Shown one piece after another: positions 25,067-33,574 of a stretch of DNA of 64,000 bases. Location of the stretch: NCBI GenBank assembly GCA_044867425.1, contig JBIOUX010000164.1, forward strand, positions 1 through 64,000, in the 5' to 3' direction. Each line of letters opens with the position of its first letter. Positions within the stretch are counted from its first letter, which is position 1. Position numbers and translations under genes: made by a program. The stretch comes from CAWBJP01 sp044867425 (GTDB lineage Bacteria > Actinomycetota > Acidimicrobiia > IMCC26256 > BP-133). Below the pieces are notes generated by a model. The model did no database searches and was not told where the DNA came from. It saw nothing but the letters and a program-made list of their open reading frames with translations.

Positions 25067-25648
25067 ATGACGCCTGATCTCACTGACAAGGCCTGTGATC
25101 TGCTGCACCAGCTGCGGCTGCGCGGTTTCCTGGCCGCCACGGGCAACGCCATCGAAGCCGAACTGGCCGACGCCGGGTGTGTGGCGCTGCGGGGTTCCAA
25201 CCTGGCGCTGACGCCGGCCGGGCGGGAGGGGCACGCCGCCTGGGCCCGCCTGCCCGAAGGATCACCGGCGGAGGAAGCCGGTCGCACCGCCTACCAGCGG
25301 TTCATGCCGCTGAACACCGAGTTGCTCAAGATCTGTACCGCCTGGCAGCTCCGGGACGACGGCAGCCCCAACGACCACTCCGACCGGGCCTACGACTTCG
25401 GTGTCCTGGAGCGCCTCGACCGGCTCCACGAGCGGATCGCCCCGCTCGTCGCCCGCCTGGCTGAAACGGTGCCCCGTTTCGCCGCCTACCCGGAGCGCCT
25501 CGTCGCCGCCCTGGACCGGATCGCCGACGACCGCCAGTGGATGGCCTCACCCCGGTGCGACTCCTACCACACCGTCTGGATGCAGATGCACGAGGACCTC
25601 CTCTGTGCCATCGGGGCGTCGCGGGCCGACGAACCCGAACCTACCTAG
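25067..25648 (+). CDS. Predicted winged-helix protein
   Basis: 193 residues. The first 60 (KACDLLHQLRLRGFLAATGNAI, then LADAGCVALRGSNLALTPAGREGH) look like a winged-helix: helices, then a beta-hairpin ending in TPAGRE, a common MarR/PadR-like pattern. The rest is helical with conserved Trp/His (LLKICTAWQLRDD, CDSYHTVWMQMHEDLL). Such proteins often sit near PEP-utilising genes in actinobacteria. Regulatory function is an inference. Confidence 0.55.
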   Translation: MTPDLTDKACDLLHQLRLRGFLAATGNAIEAELADAGCVALRGSNLALTPAGREGHAAWARLPEGSPAEEAGRTAYQRFMPLNTELLKICTAWQLRDDGSPNDHSDRAYDFGVLERLDRLHERIAPLVARLAETVPRFAAYPERLVAALDRIADDRQWMASPRCDSYHTVWMQMHEDLLCAIGASRADEPEPT

Positions 25649-25678
25649 ACCGACCCGAGGACCAAGGGGGACCGACAC

Positions 25679-27106
25679 ATGGCTGGACGGACCATCAAGC
25701 GGCACCGGCGCTGGGGACGCGGTGCCGGCGCCCTGGCCCTCCTGATGGGTGGTGCGATCTCGGTCTGGCCCGGGGCCCGGGTCTCGGCCCAGACCGGCGA
25801 TTCCGGCGCCGCCCGCAGCCTGGTGGCCGCCGCCTCGGCCCAGGGCATCCGGATGACCTACACCGTCCCCGACCTCTTCGTGGTGACCGAGTTCATGGAC
25901 GGCGGCGGGCCCGTGGCCCAGGCCACCGTCGACTCCACCGGCCGGGCCATCAGCTTCGCCTCCCTGCCCTACCCGGGGGAGAACGCCGTCACCGCCCCCG
26001 GCCTGGCCTCATTCGCCACGGGCGTCCCGGTGCCCAACTACCCCTTCTACGCCCGGGCCGACCATCCGGTGCAGCCCAGCTCGGAGGTGAAGGACCCGAG
26101 CGGTACCTATTCCATGGTGGCCACCGCCGACCAGGGCAAGGCGGCCGGGTCGGCCGACTTCCTCTTCGGCGGGGCCGAGGCGCCGGTGTCGGGATCGGCC
26201 GCCGACGCCTCCGGGCTCCTCGAGGGCAACGGGGTGAAGGTGGAGGCGGTCTCGGTGAGCAAGGGTCTGGATCTCGGGCAGGGGGCGCTGCGGATCGCCT
26301 CCGTCACCAGCCGCTCGGTCACGACCTACACGGCCGGGGCGGAGAAGCCGGAGACGAAGACCGAGCTCGTCATCGAAGGGGCCAAAGTCGGCGACCAGCC
26401 CGTGACCATCGGGCCCGACGGTGTGCACCCCGGCGGCCAGACGGTGCCCGTCCCCATCGGGAGCGGGACGGACAGCCTCAACCAGGCGCTCGCCCAGGCC
26501 GGCATCAGGGTCAAGACCATCGAGTTCTCCGAATTCGAGGGCGGCGCCGCCGGCGACGCGCTCGAGATCACCGTGAAGCACCCCATTCCGGGGGCGGAGA
26601 ACGTCCAGGGCACCTTCGTCTACCAGATGGGTGGAGCCACCTCCTATGTCGCCTTCGGCGAGGGCGGGATGCCGGGTCTCCCGGTCGACGACGTCCCGCT
26701 GCCGGACGGAGGTTCCGGGAACGGTCCGGTGAGCGCGGAGTCTCCGCCGGCGTCGTCGACGACGTCGGGTGGGGACGCGACCGGCGCCGCTCTGGATGTG
26801 TCGCTGCCCGCCGGCGTGGCCGGGGAGCCCTTCCCGCTGGCCCTCAGCAACGGGTCGCTGACGCTGGGCGCCGGCACCTCCTCCCAGCTGGCCGCCCCCG
26901 GTGGGGCCGGCTCCGGGGTGACGTCGGGGTCGGGGTCGTACGCCGCGCCAGCCGTGGGCGGCAACGCCCAACCGGTGGTGCTGGCCCGGGACTTCTCCGA
27001 CACCACCAAGGCGCTGTTCGCCATCCTGGCGATAGCCGGGGCCGTGCTGGTGTCGTCCTCCGCGCTGTGGCGCTTCCGGGGGGTGTCGGCCCTGTGGAAG
27101 GGGTGA
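25679..27106 (+). CDS. Exported protein with C-terminal membrane anchor, unknown function
   Basis: 475 residues: a signal peptide (GAGALALLMGGAISVWPGARVSAQ), a long beta-rich extracellular domain (MTYTVPDLFVVTEFMDGGGP, repeated VxVSxG-type strands), a Ser/Gly/Ala-rich linker and a C-terminal helix (ALFAILAIAGAVLVSSSALW) with a short basic tail. The layout is that of a surface-displayed sensor or binding protein. A strong AGGGGG ribosome-binding site precedes ATG 25679. It overlaps the next gene by 4 bases (GTGA) and sits directly upstream of a solute-binding lipoprotein, so it may belong to an uptake system. Confidence 0.75.
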   Translation: MAGRTIKRHRRWGRGAGALALLMGGAISVWPGARVSAQTGDSGAARSLVAAASAQGIRMTYTVPDLFVVTEFMDGGGPVAQATVDSTGRAISFASLPYPGENAVTAPGLASFATGVPVPNYPFYARADHPVQPSSEVKDPSGTYSMVATADQGKAAGSADFLFGGAEAPVSGSAADASGLLEGNGVKVEAVSVSKGLDLGQGALRIASVTSRSVTTYTAGAEKPETKTELVIEGAKVGDQPVTIGPDGVHPGGQTVPVPIGSGTDSLNQALAQAGIRVKTIEFSEFEGGAAGDALEITVKHPIPGAENVQGTFVYQMGGATSYVAFGEGGMPGLPVDDVPLPDGGSGNGPVSAESPPASSTTSGGDATGAALDVSLPAGVAGEPFPLALSNGSLTLGAGTSSQLAAPGGAGSGVTSGSGSYAAPAVGGNAQPVVLARDFSDTTKALFAILAIAGAVLVSSSALWRFRGVSALWKG

Positions 27107-27792
27107 GCCGGCTGCGGGCCCAGTGGGACTGGGTCGCCGGGTTCGTTCTCATGGGCCTGGGCGCGGTCCTGGTGGTGGTCAGCACCATCAGCGTGAGCGG
27201 TTCCCGCTACGCCAGCGACCAGCTCTCCTACATCGTGTCCGGCGGGCTCGGCGGTCTCCTGCTGCTCGGCGCCGGGGCCACCCTGGTCATCACCGCCGGG
27301 CTGTCGGACGAATGGCGCAAGCTGGACCGGCTGGAAGACGCCCTGCCCTACCCCAAGATCCCGGTACCGAGCGTGCGGGTGCTCGTCCGGCGCGGCCGTC
27401 TGATCGCCGGCGCCGGGATGCTGCTGACGGCCATCTTCCTGGCCATCGCCTGGAGCCGGGCGTCGGGCGAGGCCGACCCCGAACCGGGGCTGCAGGCTCT
27501 GGGGACCGGCGTCATCGGCCTGCTCATCGGGAGCCTCATGGCGGCCTTCGCCACGCTGGGACTGAAGCGCCGCATCCAGCTCCGCAAGAACCGCCTGTTC
27601 GCGCCCTGGCTCGTGGAGAAGCTCGTGTCCGCGCCATCTCCGGCGCGGAACGGACGCGTCCTCGTGGCCACCGGCCTGACCCGATACCACCACTCCGGCT
27701 GCCCGGCCATCACCGGGCTGGCCACCCGCGAGGTGAACCGGAGCCAGATTCCCAAGGAGCTGGAGCCATGCGAACTCTGCGAGGTGGAATAG
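27103..27792 (+). CDS. Membrane protein, EWDR/HDEWRKLDRVE family with added C-terminal part (paralogue 2)
   Basis: 229 residues, GTG overlapping the upstream stop. The first 85 residues match the two small paralogues (AQWDWVAGFVLMGLGA, SGSRYASDQLSYIVSGGLGGLLLLG, SDEWRKLDRLEDAL). Two more helices follow (RGRLIAGAGMLLTAIFLAIAW; GVIGLLIGSLMAAFATLGL). A soluble tail ends in YHHSGCPAITG and CELCEV, possibly a metal site. It overlaps the solute-binding protein gene by 25 bases, indicating coupled expression. Confidence 0.75.
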   Translation: MSRLRAQWDWVAGFVLMGLGAVLVVVSTISVSGSRYASDQLSYIVSGGLGGLLLLGAGATLVITAGLSDEWRKLDRLEDALPYPKIPVPSVRVLVRRGRLIAGAGMLLTAIFLAIAWSRASGEADPEPGLQALGTGVIGLLIGSLMAAFATLGLKRRIQLRKNRLFAPWLVEKLVSAPSPARNGRVLVATGLTRYHHSGCPAITGLATREVNRSQIPKELEPCELCEVE

Positions 27793-29342
27793 CACTGGAC
27801 CGGAGCTTCTTCCGCACGGCCTCGGCTGTGCTGGCCGGGCTGGCGCTGACCTCCGGCGCGGCCTGCGGGTCACGCCTCGACACCCAGGCGCTCGAGAAGT
27901 CCAACGGCGCCTTCACGCGCGTGGCGGACACCGGCGGTGCGCCCGCCGTCCCGGGTCAGAGCCAGCTGACGCTCGAGGACGCCGCCGGTGCCGCTTCCTC
28001 CGAGCCGGGCTCCACCCCGGCCGCCGCCTCTACCGCCGTGGCGGTGGGGAGTCCGGCCGCGGGCCGGGTGCCGGCCGCCTCGGCCAGCCAGTCAGCGGGT
28101 GCCACCGGCGCCGTACCCTCAGCCGGGGGACAGCGAGCGGCCACGTCAGCCGCGGCGGCGTCGGGTGGGCCGGCCACGCCCACGCCCAGTGCGCCCGTCC
28201 CCGGGACGCCGGCGCCGGCCGCGCCGGGGGCCACCAAGTCCGAGATCCTCCTCGGCTCCTTCGGCTCCGAGTCCGGCATCCTGGGGGCGGTGAGCGGGCC
28301 GGCCCCGCCCGCCATCCGGGCCTGGGCCGCCTACATCAACACACAGGGGGGCGTGAACGGCCACCCGGTCAAGGTCATCCTGGGTGACGACAACGCCAAC
28401 CCTTCCCGGAGCCAGGCGATCGTCCGCCAGATGGTCGAGCAGGACAAGGTCATTGCCTTCCTCAACGAGTACTCCTTCGCGCTCGACTCGGTAATGCCCT
28501 ACCTGGAGCAGAAGAAGATTCCCATCGTCGGCAGCATCGGCGGCCACCCCATCGGGGACCACTCCCCCATGATGTTCAACCCCCTGCTCGGCCCTGACGT
28601 GGGCCAGGCCTGGGGCTTCATCCTCAACACCCTCACCCAGGCGCCGGGCAAGAAGAAGATCGGGATCCTGTACTGCCGGGAGGCCAGCATCTGCGCCGTC
28701 CTGAAGGACGGCTTCAAGAAGCTCCTGCCCTACGAGGGACTGGAGGTCGTCTACGAGGCGTTCGTGTCGCTGGCCCAGCCCGACTACACGGGCGAGGTCC
28801 TCCAGGCCCAGCGGGCCGGGGCGGACGTCATCCTTCCCCTCATCGACACGGCGGCCCTGAACCGGGTGGTGGCGTCGGCCCGGCGCCAGAACTACGAGCC
28901 CGCCTTTGTGGGGACCTACAACCTCAACCAGGACCTGATCTACAACTTCTCGGAGAACCTGGAGGGGATCTTCCTCACTTCCCGGATGGGGCCGTGGGAC
29001 ACATCGCCGCTCAACCAGACGTACCGAGACGCCATGGCCCGCTACCAGCCCAAGGCCGCCCGCGGCGACCTCGGTGCGGGCGTGTTCGTGGCCGGGAAGC
29101 TGCTCTCCGACAAGATCGGGCCCTTCATTCAGGAACCGCCCAGGACCGAGCAGATCCTCGAGGGCCTGTACGCGCTCCACAACGAGACCCTCGGCGGGCT
29201 CCTGCCCGGAGTGGGCTTCAAGCGCGACTCCGAGCACGTGGACACCAACCAGTGCATCATCCCGGTGAAGTTCACGGGCGGGAAGTTCGTGGCCCATCCG
29301 AAGTTCGTGTGCGCCCCGAATTGGAAGCCGGTCGGCACCTGA
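27768..29342 (+). CDS. Branched-chain-amino-acid-type ABC transporter solute-binding lipoprotein
   Basis: 524 residues. A lipoprotein signal (LAGLALTSGAAC-GS) is followed by a conserved short motif (GSRLDTQALEKSNG) and an Ala/Ser/Pro-rich linker of about 110 residues that should span the cell wall. The periplasmic-binding-protein domain (LivJ/ANF-receptor type) includes KSEILLGSFGSESGILG, VILGDDNANPSRSQ and PDYTGEVLQAQRAGAD. It is a close relative of the lipoprotein at 52618. The ligand is probably hydrophobic or aromatic, judging from the acyl-CoA gene context, but this is an inference. No permease adjoins it; a fused LivHM-LivF set lies 14 kb away. Confidence 0.88.
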   Translation: MRTLRGGIALDRSFFRTASAVLAGLALTSGAACGSRLDTQALEKSNGAFTRVADTGGAPAVPGQSQLTLEDAAGAASSEPGSTPAAASTAVAVGSPAAGRVPAASASQSAGATGAVPSAGGQRAATSAAAASGGPATPTPSAPVPGTPAPAAPGATKSEILLGSFGSESGILGAVSGPAPPAIRAWAAYINTQGGVNGHPVKVILGDDNANPSRSQAIVRQMVEQDKVIAFLNEYSFALDSVMPYLEQKKIPIVGSIGGHPIGDHSPMMFNPLLGPDVGQAWGFILNTLTQAPGKKKIGILYCREASICAVLKDGFKKLLPYEGLEVVYEAFVSLAQPDYTGEVLQAQRAGADVILPLIDTAALNRVVASARRQNYEPAFVGTYNLNQDLIYNFSENLEGIFLTSRMGPWDTSPLNQTYRDAMARYQPKAARGDLGAGVFVAGKLLSDKIGPFIQEPPRTEQILEGLYALHNETLGGLLPGVGFKRDSEHVDTNQCIIPVKFTGGKFVAHPKFVCAPNWKPVGT

Positions 29343-30442
29343 GCCTTTCGCTGGTCGACCCCACGCACGACCAGAGCGGGCCGTCCACCTTCTGGACGAC
29401 GGTCAACGCCGCCGAGGCACTGCCCGGCGTGTCCACCCCGCTCAACTGGACCGTGTTCGGGGCGCGGGTGGAGCGGGCCTTCCGGGGCACATTCGCCAAC
29501 ATGGGGGTCATCCCGCGGGCGGCCGTGGGTGTCCCGGCGTCGCTTGACGACCGGCTCTGGGGTGTGTTCTTCGGCCGGGCGGCGGCGAACCTCGATACCT
29601 TCCGCCGCCTGGCCGACCTGACCCCGGGCACCTCCGGCGACGCGCTGGAGGAGCAGATCTTCGGCACCCTGCGGCCCGGCGTGACCAGCCACCCGTCGAA
29701 GCGCCGCTACCCGGCGGCGGCGGTGCGGATGCCGGTGGCGGCGCTGCGCCTGCCCCGGGTCCTGGCCCGGCACCGGGCGGACATCGAAGCCTTCTGGCGC
29801 CAGCCGGGGCCAGCCGGCACCGCCGACGCCCGGGCCCGTTTCACCGAGGCGCTCGTCCGGTTCGAGGCGGTCATGCAGCCCCACACGCTGGCCGCCATGC
29901 TGGCCCAGGGCATCTACGAGCAGCTGCGCAGGCTGTGCTCGGCGGCGGGCCGGCCCGGCCTCGAGACCCGGCTGATGACCGGCTACGGCGCCTCCTTCGA
30001 GGAAACCTGCCTGATGGCCGACCTGTGGGCGGTGTCCCGCAACGTCCTGCCCCTGTCCGCATTTCTGGCCGCCCACGGCTACCACGGCCCAGCCGAGGGC
30101 GAGATCTCGAGCCGGTCGTGGCGGGAGGACCCCTCGCCGCTCACCGGCCTGGTGGAGACCTACCGGGGGATGGAGGAGTCCGCTTCCCCGGCGGCCGTGG
30201 AGGGTAGGCAGCGCCGGGGGCGGGACAGGGCGACGGCCGAGCTGCTCGGCGCCGTGGGCGGACGCCGGCGGACCGGAGCCCGGCTGCTGGTCAACGTGGC
30301 CAGCCGGTACATCCCCCTGCGAGAGGTGGGCAAGACCGCCTTCCTTCAAGCCGTCGATGCCGCCCGGGCGGCCGCCCGGGTCATGGGCGAGGACCTCGCC
30401 CGCCGGGGTGTGCTGGGCGACCCGGCCGACGTCTTCTATCTC
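29321..30442 (+). pseudogene. PEP-utilising protein gene, 5' part (split by Tn3-type element)
   Basis: The first 374 codons of a gene related to the protein at 20910-22631, starting near TTG 29321 (start uncertain; no ATG/GTG nearby, and it overlaps the upstream stop). It reads through TFWTTVNAAEALPGVSTPLNW and the helical central region to ADVFYL, then enters the transposon end at 30443. The remaining codons resume at 41509 with TVDELLGQPP, exactly the family's DVFYL-TVDELL continuation. Read-through into the element gives a false 20-residue tail ending at 30505. Confidence 0.88.
30438..30442. repeat. 5-bp target site duplication (left)
   Basis: ATCTC directly before the GGGG transposon end. 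The same ATCTC follows the right end at 41504-41508. Tn3-family elements duplicate 5 bp. Confidence 0.9.
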
Positions 30443-30487
30443 GGGGTCTCCGGGGTAAAGGCGCCAAAACGGCGGAGAATGGTTCCA
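30443..30487 (+). repeat. Left terminal inverted repeat of the Tn3-type element
   Basis: Begins GGGGTCTCC and ends GGTTCCA next to the transposase stop at 30488. Its first 24 bases pair with 41480-41503 at 23 positions. Confidence 0.85.
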
Positions 30488-31150
30488 CTAACGGCGCTTC
30501 GCTGACCTGAGGGGGCGGCGACCGCGTCGGTTGAGGACGCCGGCGACGTCGATGGTGTGGGTGCCGTAGGGATTGATCGCCTCAAAATGGCCGGGGCTGG
30601 TATGGGCGATGGCTTCTTCGCTGATCTCGTGGCCGTCGGCCCGTTCGGCATCGATGGCGTCTTGGATGTAGCCGGTGGTGGAGAGGATGCAGGCGTTGGT
30701 CACCAGGGTGAGGCAGAGGGCCTGGGCGGTCTGGTCGTCGTGGTGGTGGTAGCGGAGGTCTCCGGAGTGGGCGAAGGCGAGGAAGCGGCGGAGGTCGTTG
30801 AGGGACTCGCCCTTGTTGAGCTGCCGGCCGATCCGCCGGCGGAAGGCCTCGTCGGTGAACCAGCGCAGGGCGTGGACGGTGCGCAACAGCTTGCCGTGTT
30901 CGAGGAGCGCCTTGGCGAGGGGTGCTGGCGGGACCCGGCCTGAAGCTTGGCCACGAGCAGGGAGGCCGAGACGTAGCCGAGTTTGAGCGAGCCGGCGATG
31001 CGCAGGAGTTCGTCCCAGTGCTCGGCGATGAGATCGATCTGGGCGTGGTGGTCGAGGAGCGGGCCTGCCCGGGGCCAGCCGGTGTAGCGACCCGGCGGAT
31101 GGGGGCGCCAGAGCTGCCGCTCGGTGAGTTTGGCGATCCGGGGAGCCGAT
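30488..31150 (-). pseudogene. tnpA: Tn3-family transposase, C-terminal remnant (left)
   Basis: The reverse strand encodes the last third of a Tn3 TnpA: APRIAKLTERQLW, HWDELLRIAGSLKLGYVSAS, then ALLEHGKLLRTVHALRWFTD, RQLNKGESLNDLRRFLAFAH, DDQTAQALCLTLVTNACILS and a terminal EAINPYGTHTIDVAGVLNRR. The conserved RxLNKGES region and final Glu-containing helices of the DDE domain are present. A missing C in a C-run near 30928 shifts the frame after LQAGSRQH, and the N-terminal two thirds are gone. The TAG stop abuts the terminal repeat, as in intact Tn3 elements. Confidence 0.9.
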
Positions 31151-31385
31151 GCGTCGCCAGGATGCAGGCATCCTTCTCATCTCACCCTTTGGTCACGCCC
31201 GCGATCGTTGCGGCACCTGATGGAATCCGGTGCGCTACGTCATCCGTGCGCCGTCTCGGTGGTGTGGTATTCGATGCCGCACCAGGACCGGCCTTCGACA
31301 GCAAAATGGAGCTCCGAAGGTTTACCCCTGGTAGGGGGAATCGCGACACCTGAACGACCCCAGAGGAGGAGTGGGTTCCCCGGTC

Positions 31386-32236
31386 ATGAAAGAGGCTCCC
31401 GGTCCTAATCAGGCTGACGGTGTGGACGGCGAGCAGAAACACGCAAGGGTTCCTCAACGCCGCAAGTGGCCGTTCGTCGTCGGCAGTGGCGTTCTCCTCG
31501 CCACCGTCGCTGCCTGGGGCTGGGATGTCTGGCTCCCTAACTTTCGTCCGGGCCTCCGGGCGGGTGAGGAGTATGGGATTGACGTCTCCAACCACCAGGG
31601 AAGCATCGATTGGGGTCGTGTAGCCCGGGACGGCATCTCGTTCGCGTACATCAAGGCCAGTGAAGGCGGGGATTTCATCGACCGCCGCTTCGCCGACAAC
31701 TGGGCTGGGCCAGCGAGGCGGGGATCGCACGTGGCGCCTACCACTTCTACACCCTCTGCACGCCAGGGAACCTCCAGGCCTGGAACTTCCTCCGGACCGT
31801 GCCGGTTGACTCCAACTCACTGGCGCCCGCGGTGGACTTGGAACTCAAGGGCAACTGTCGGGAGCGACCTGACGGCGTCACTGTGGAACGTGAACTCACG
31901 ACATTCCTGCGTAGCGTCGAGTCCACGATGGGCAAGGTGATGGTCCTCTACGTCGGTGACGACTTTGAGGACCGGTACCCCGTCCGCACATCGTTCCAGC
32001 GGCCCCTCTGGCACCGACGCTTCCTACGCCGGCCCGATGTCGACGACTGGGTCATCTGGCAGGTACACGGTTCCGCGCGTGTCGACGGCGTGAAAGGTCG
32101 TGTGGATTTCAACGTGATGCGCCAACCCCCAAGACGCCGAACTGCCCCACCAAGTAGGCCTCGCGCTCGTGTATCGTCCCTCCAACCCCTCCTCAACAGA
32201 AAAGCACGCTCGCAACCACGACTGTCGACGAGCTGA
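31386..32236 (+). pseudogene. GH25 lysozyme gene, frameshifted
   Basis: The first frame gives a basic start, one membrane helix or signal anchor (WPFVVGSGVLLATVAAWGW), then the GH25 start YGIDVSNHQGSIDWGRVARD and ISFAYIKASEGGDF. At about 31705-31715 one base is missing, and the domain continues in another frame: ASEAGIARGAYHFYTLC, VDLELKGNC (the catalytic DxE) and WVIWQVHGSARVDGVKGRVD. All core GH25 elements are present across the two frames. An AGGAGG precedes the start, with ATG 31386 preferred over GTG 31371. The exact C-terminus is unclear. The enzyme would cleave peptidoglycan. The frameshift may be decay or a sequencing error. Confidence 0.75.
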
Positions 32237-32708
32237 CCTTTCGTGACGCAGCTCTGATCAGTCGTTTCTCTTCAGAGTCTCGAGAATCATCAACGAAGAA
32301 CCCGGACGCGGAATCCAAAGAAATACAGGCACCGCTCTTCGAATCGATGGCAGCGTTGCGACTCGTGACCTTCCATCCTTGGGCACGAAGGGGCTCAAGG
32401 ATGGCTGCCATACCTTCTTCAGCGCTCCTGAGCCCCTTGAATGAGAGAACGACCAACCGAGTCTTTTGCTCAGCTGAGCCGCCCCCTTGGACGCTCTCGT
32501 TAAGAACGATCTCCGCCGAAGAAGGAAGAGGGCCGAGGATGCTGAGCTTCGGCGCTGGGTGCGTACGATTCCACAGCCCCATGGCCACCACAAAGAAGAC
32601 AAGAGACAGTGTGACGACGGCTAGGATCATCCATAATATTCGACGGGCAGCACTGCCCCGCCTCGCCTTACGACCCTCGGTGTGGTGCGCGACCGCCGAA
32701 CTGTTCAC
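32193..32708 (-). CDS. Membrane-anchored small protein, unknown function
   Basis: 171 residues with one N-terminal membrane helix (ILWMILAVVTLSLVFFVVAMG, about 24-44) and an extracytoplasmic domain (LVVLSFKGLRSAEEGMAAIL, then WKVTSRNAAIDSKSG). The GTG start overlaps the preceding stop (GTGA), so it is translated with the lysozyme-like gene. Lower GC than genes outside the element. It converges with the GH25 gene. Confidence 0.65.
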   Translation of the reverse strand: MNSSAVAHHTEGRKARRGSAARRILWMILAVVTLSLVFFVVAMGLWNRTHPAPKLSILGPLPSSAEIVLNESVQGGGSAEQKTRLVVLSFKGLRSAEEGMAAILEPLRAQGWKVTSRNAAIDSKSGACISLDSASGFFVDDSRDSEEKRLIRAASRKVSSSTVVVASVLFC

Positions 32709-33137
32709 GACTTGTACTCCTTACTCCGCGAGATCTGGTTGGATAGGCGGTCATAGCTCTTGCCTCGGGGTTTGGCGGCCTTCCCGTTGAATTTGGTGGC
32801 CCGCAGATCCGAAATCCTGCCCTCACCAAAGCCATAGGCGATGAATGCCTCGCGGTCAGACAAGCCATACTTGTTCTGGAACTCCGCGAGGTACTCAGCG
32901 GCCATAGCGATGGCGAAGCCGGTGTCATAAACAAGCTTCTTACGCGCTGTCCTCGTGTCTATGCCTGCGAGACGGGCAGCGACGTCGGGACGCATCTGAC
33001 CGATTTGCCGCCCAAGAGAGAAGGGGCGTGGTGAGCGCCATTTCGCTGTCAGGCAGAGCGATGAGAGCTAGGGCGTAGGCAAGAAGACCACCCAATGCGG
33101 ACAGCAGCACACCGCCTAGATCGCGTTTAGTTGCCAA
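32705..33137 (-). pseudogene. Membrane-anchored lytic-transglycosylase-like protein, frameshifted
   Basis: From TTG 33137 the first frame gives a membrane helix (LLSALGGLLAYALALIALPD). After a short CT repeat near 33015 the second frame gives LGRQIGQMRPDVAARLAG, then KLVYDTGFAIAMAAEYLAEF and YGLSDREAFIAYGFG. The pattern 'GQMRP...FAIxMAAEYL...AFIAYGFG' resembles the active-site half of SLT/goose-lysozyme folds; that assignment is an inference. If translated from an internal ATG (32995), a 96-residue soluble piece would result. The dinucleotide repeat at the break could be a slippage site. Confidence 0.55.
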
Positions 33138-33195
33138 GCTTCACGCGTACTTTCGGTCGAAGGCTGTTCTGGTTGAATGTGAACCGTAAGCTCAC

Positions 33196-33561
33196 CTAGC
33201 CCTTGGCGCAGCTCGGCCCTCTGATGTCGAACGTCCGGCGGTCATCGTCCGAATGTGGAACAGGGAGCAATTGCCCGATGGCACCATCGACTGCTGTCGC
33301 CGACAAGGTCAGACCGTCGGCATCGTTGTCGAAAACCGAGAAAGCAACCGCTCTGCCTGGAGCAATACGCTCACCCCGTGTAGTGGCCATGTCCTCCGGC
33401 TGCGCCGAACCGGATTCTCGAACTCTGACCCAGACCTCATGACTGCACTGGTTCGAGACGATCAATGTCTTCGCACGATCCCCCGGAAGGCAGGCCGCCA
33501 GGGCCGCGCTCGAACACAGACAAAGCGCTATCCGAAACAAGAGCCTCGAGGGTCGAGACAT
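33196..33561 (-). CDS. Small lipoprotein, candidate immunity protein for the RHS toxin
   Basis: 121 residues with a lipoprotein signal (LLFRIALCLCSSAALAAC) and a compact beta-rich domain (LIVSNQCSHEVWVRVRESGS, ERIAPGRAVAFSVFDNDADG). ATG 33561 gives a well-formed lipobox; longer in-frame starts overlap the toxin gene. It lies directly downstream of, and codirectional with, the RHS gene, where polymorphic toxins usually keep their immunity gene, and its predicted surface location suits a toxin acting in the envelope. The function is inferred from position only. Confidence 0.6.
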   Translation of the reverse strand: MSRPSRLLFRIALCLCSSAALAACLPGDRAKTLIVSNQCSHEVWVRVRESGSAQPEDMATTRGERIAPGRAVAFSVFDNDADGLTLSATAVDGAIGQLLPVPHSDDDRRTFDIRGPSCAKG

Positions 33562-33574
33562 CAAGGGAATAGGC

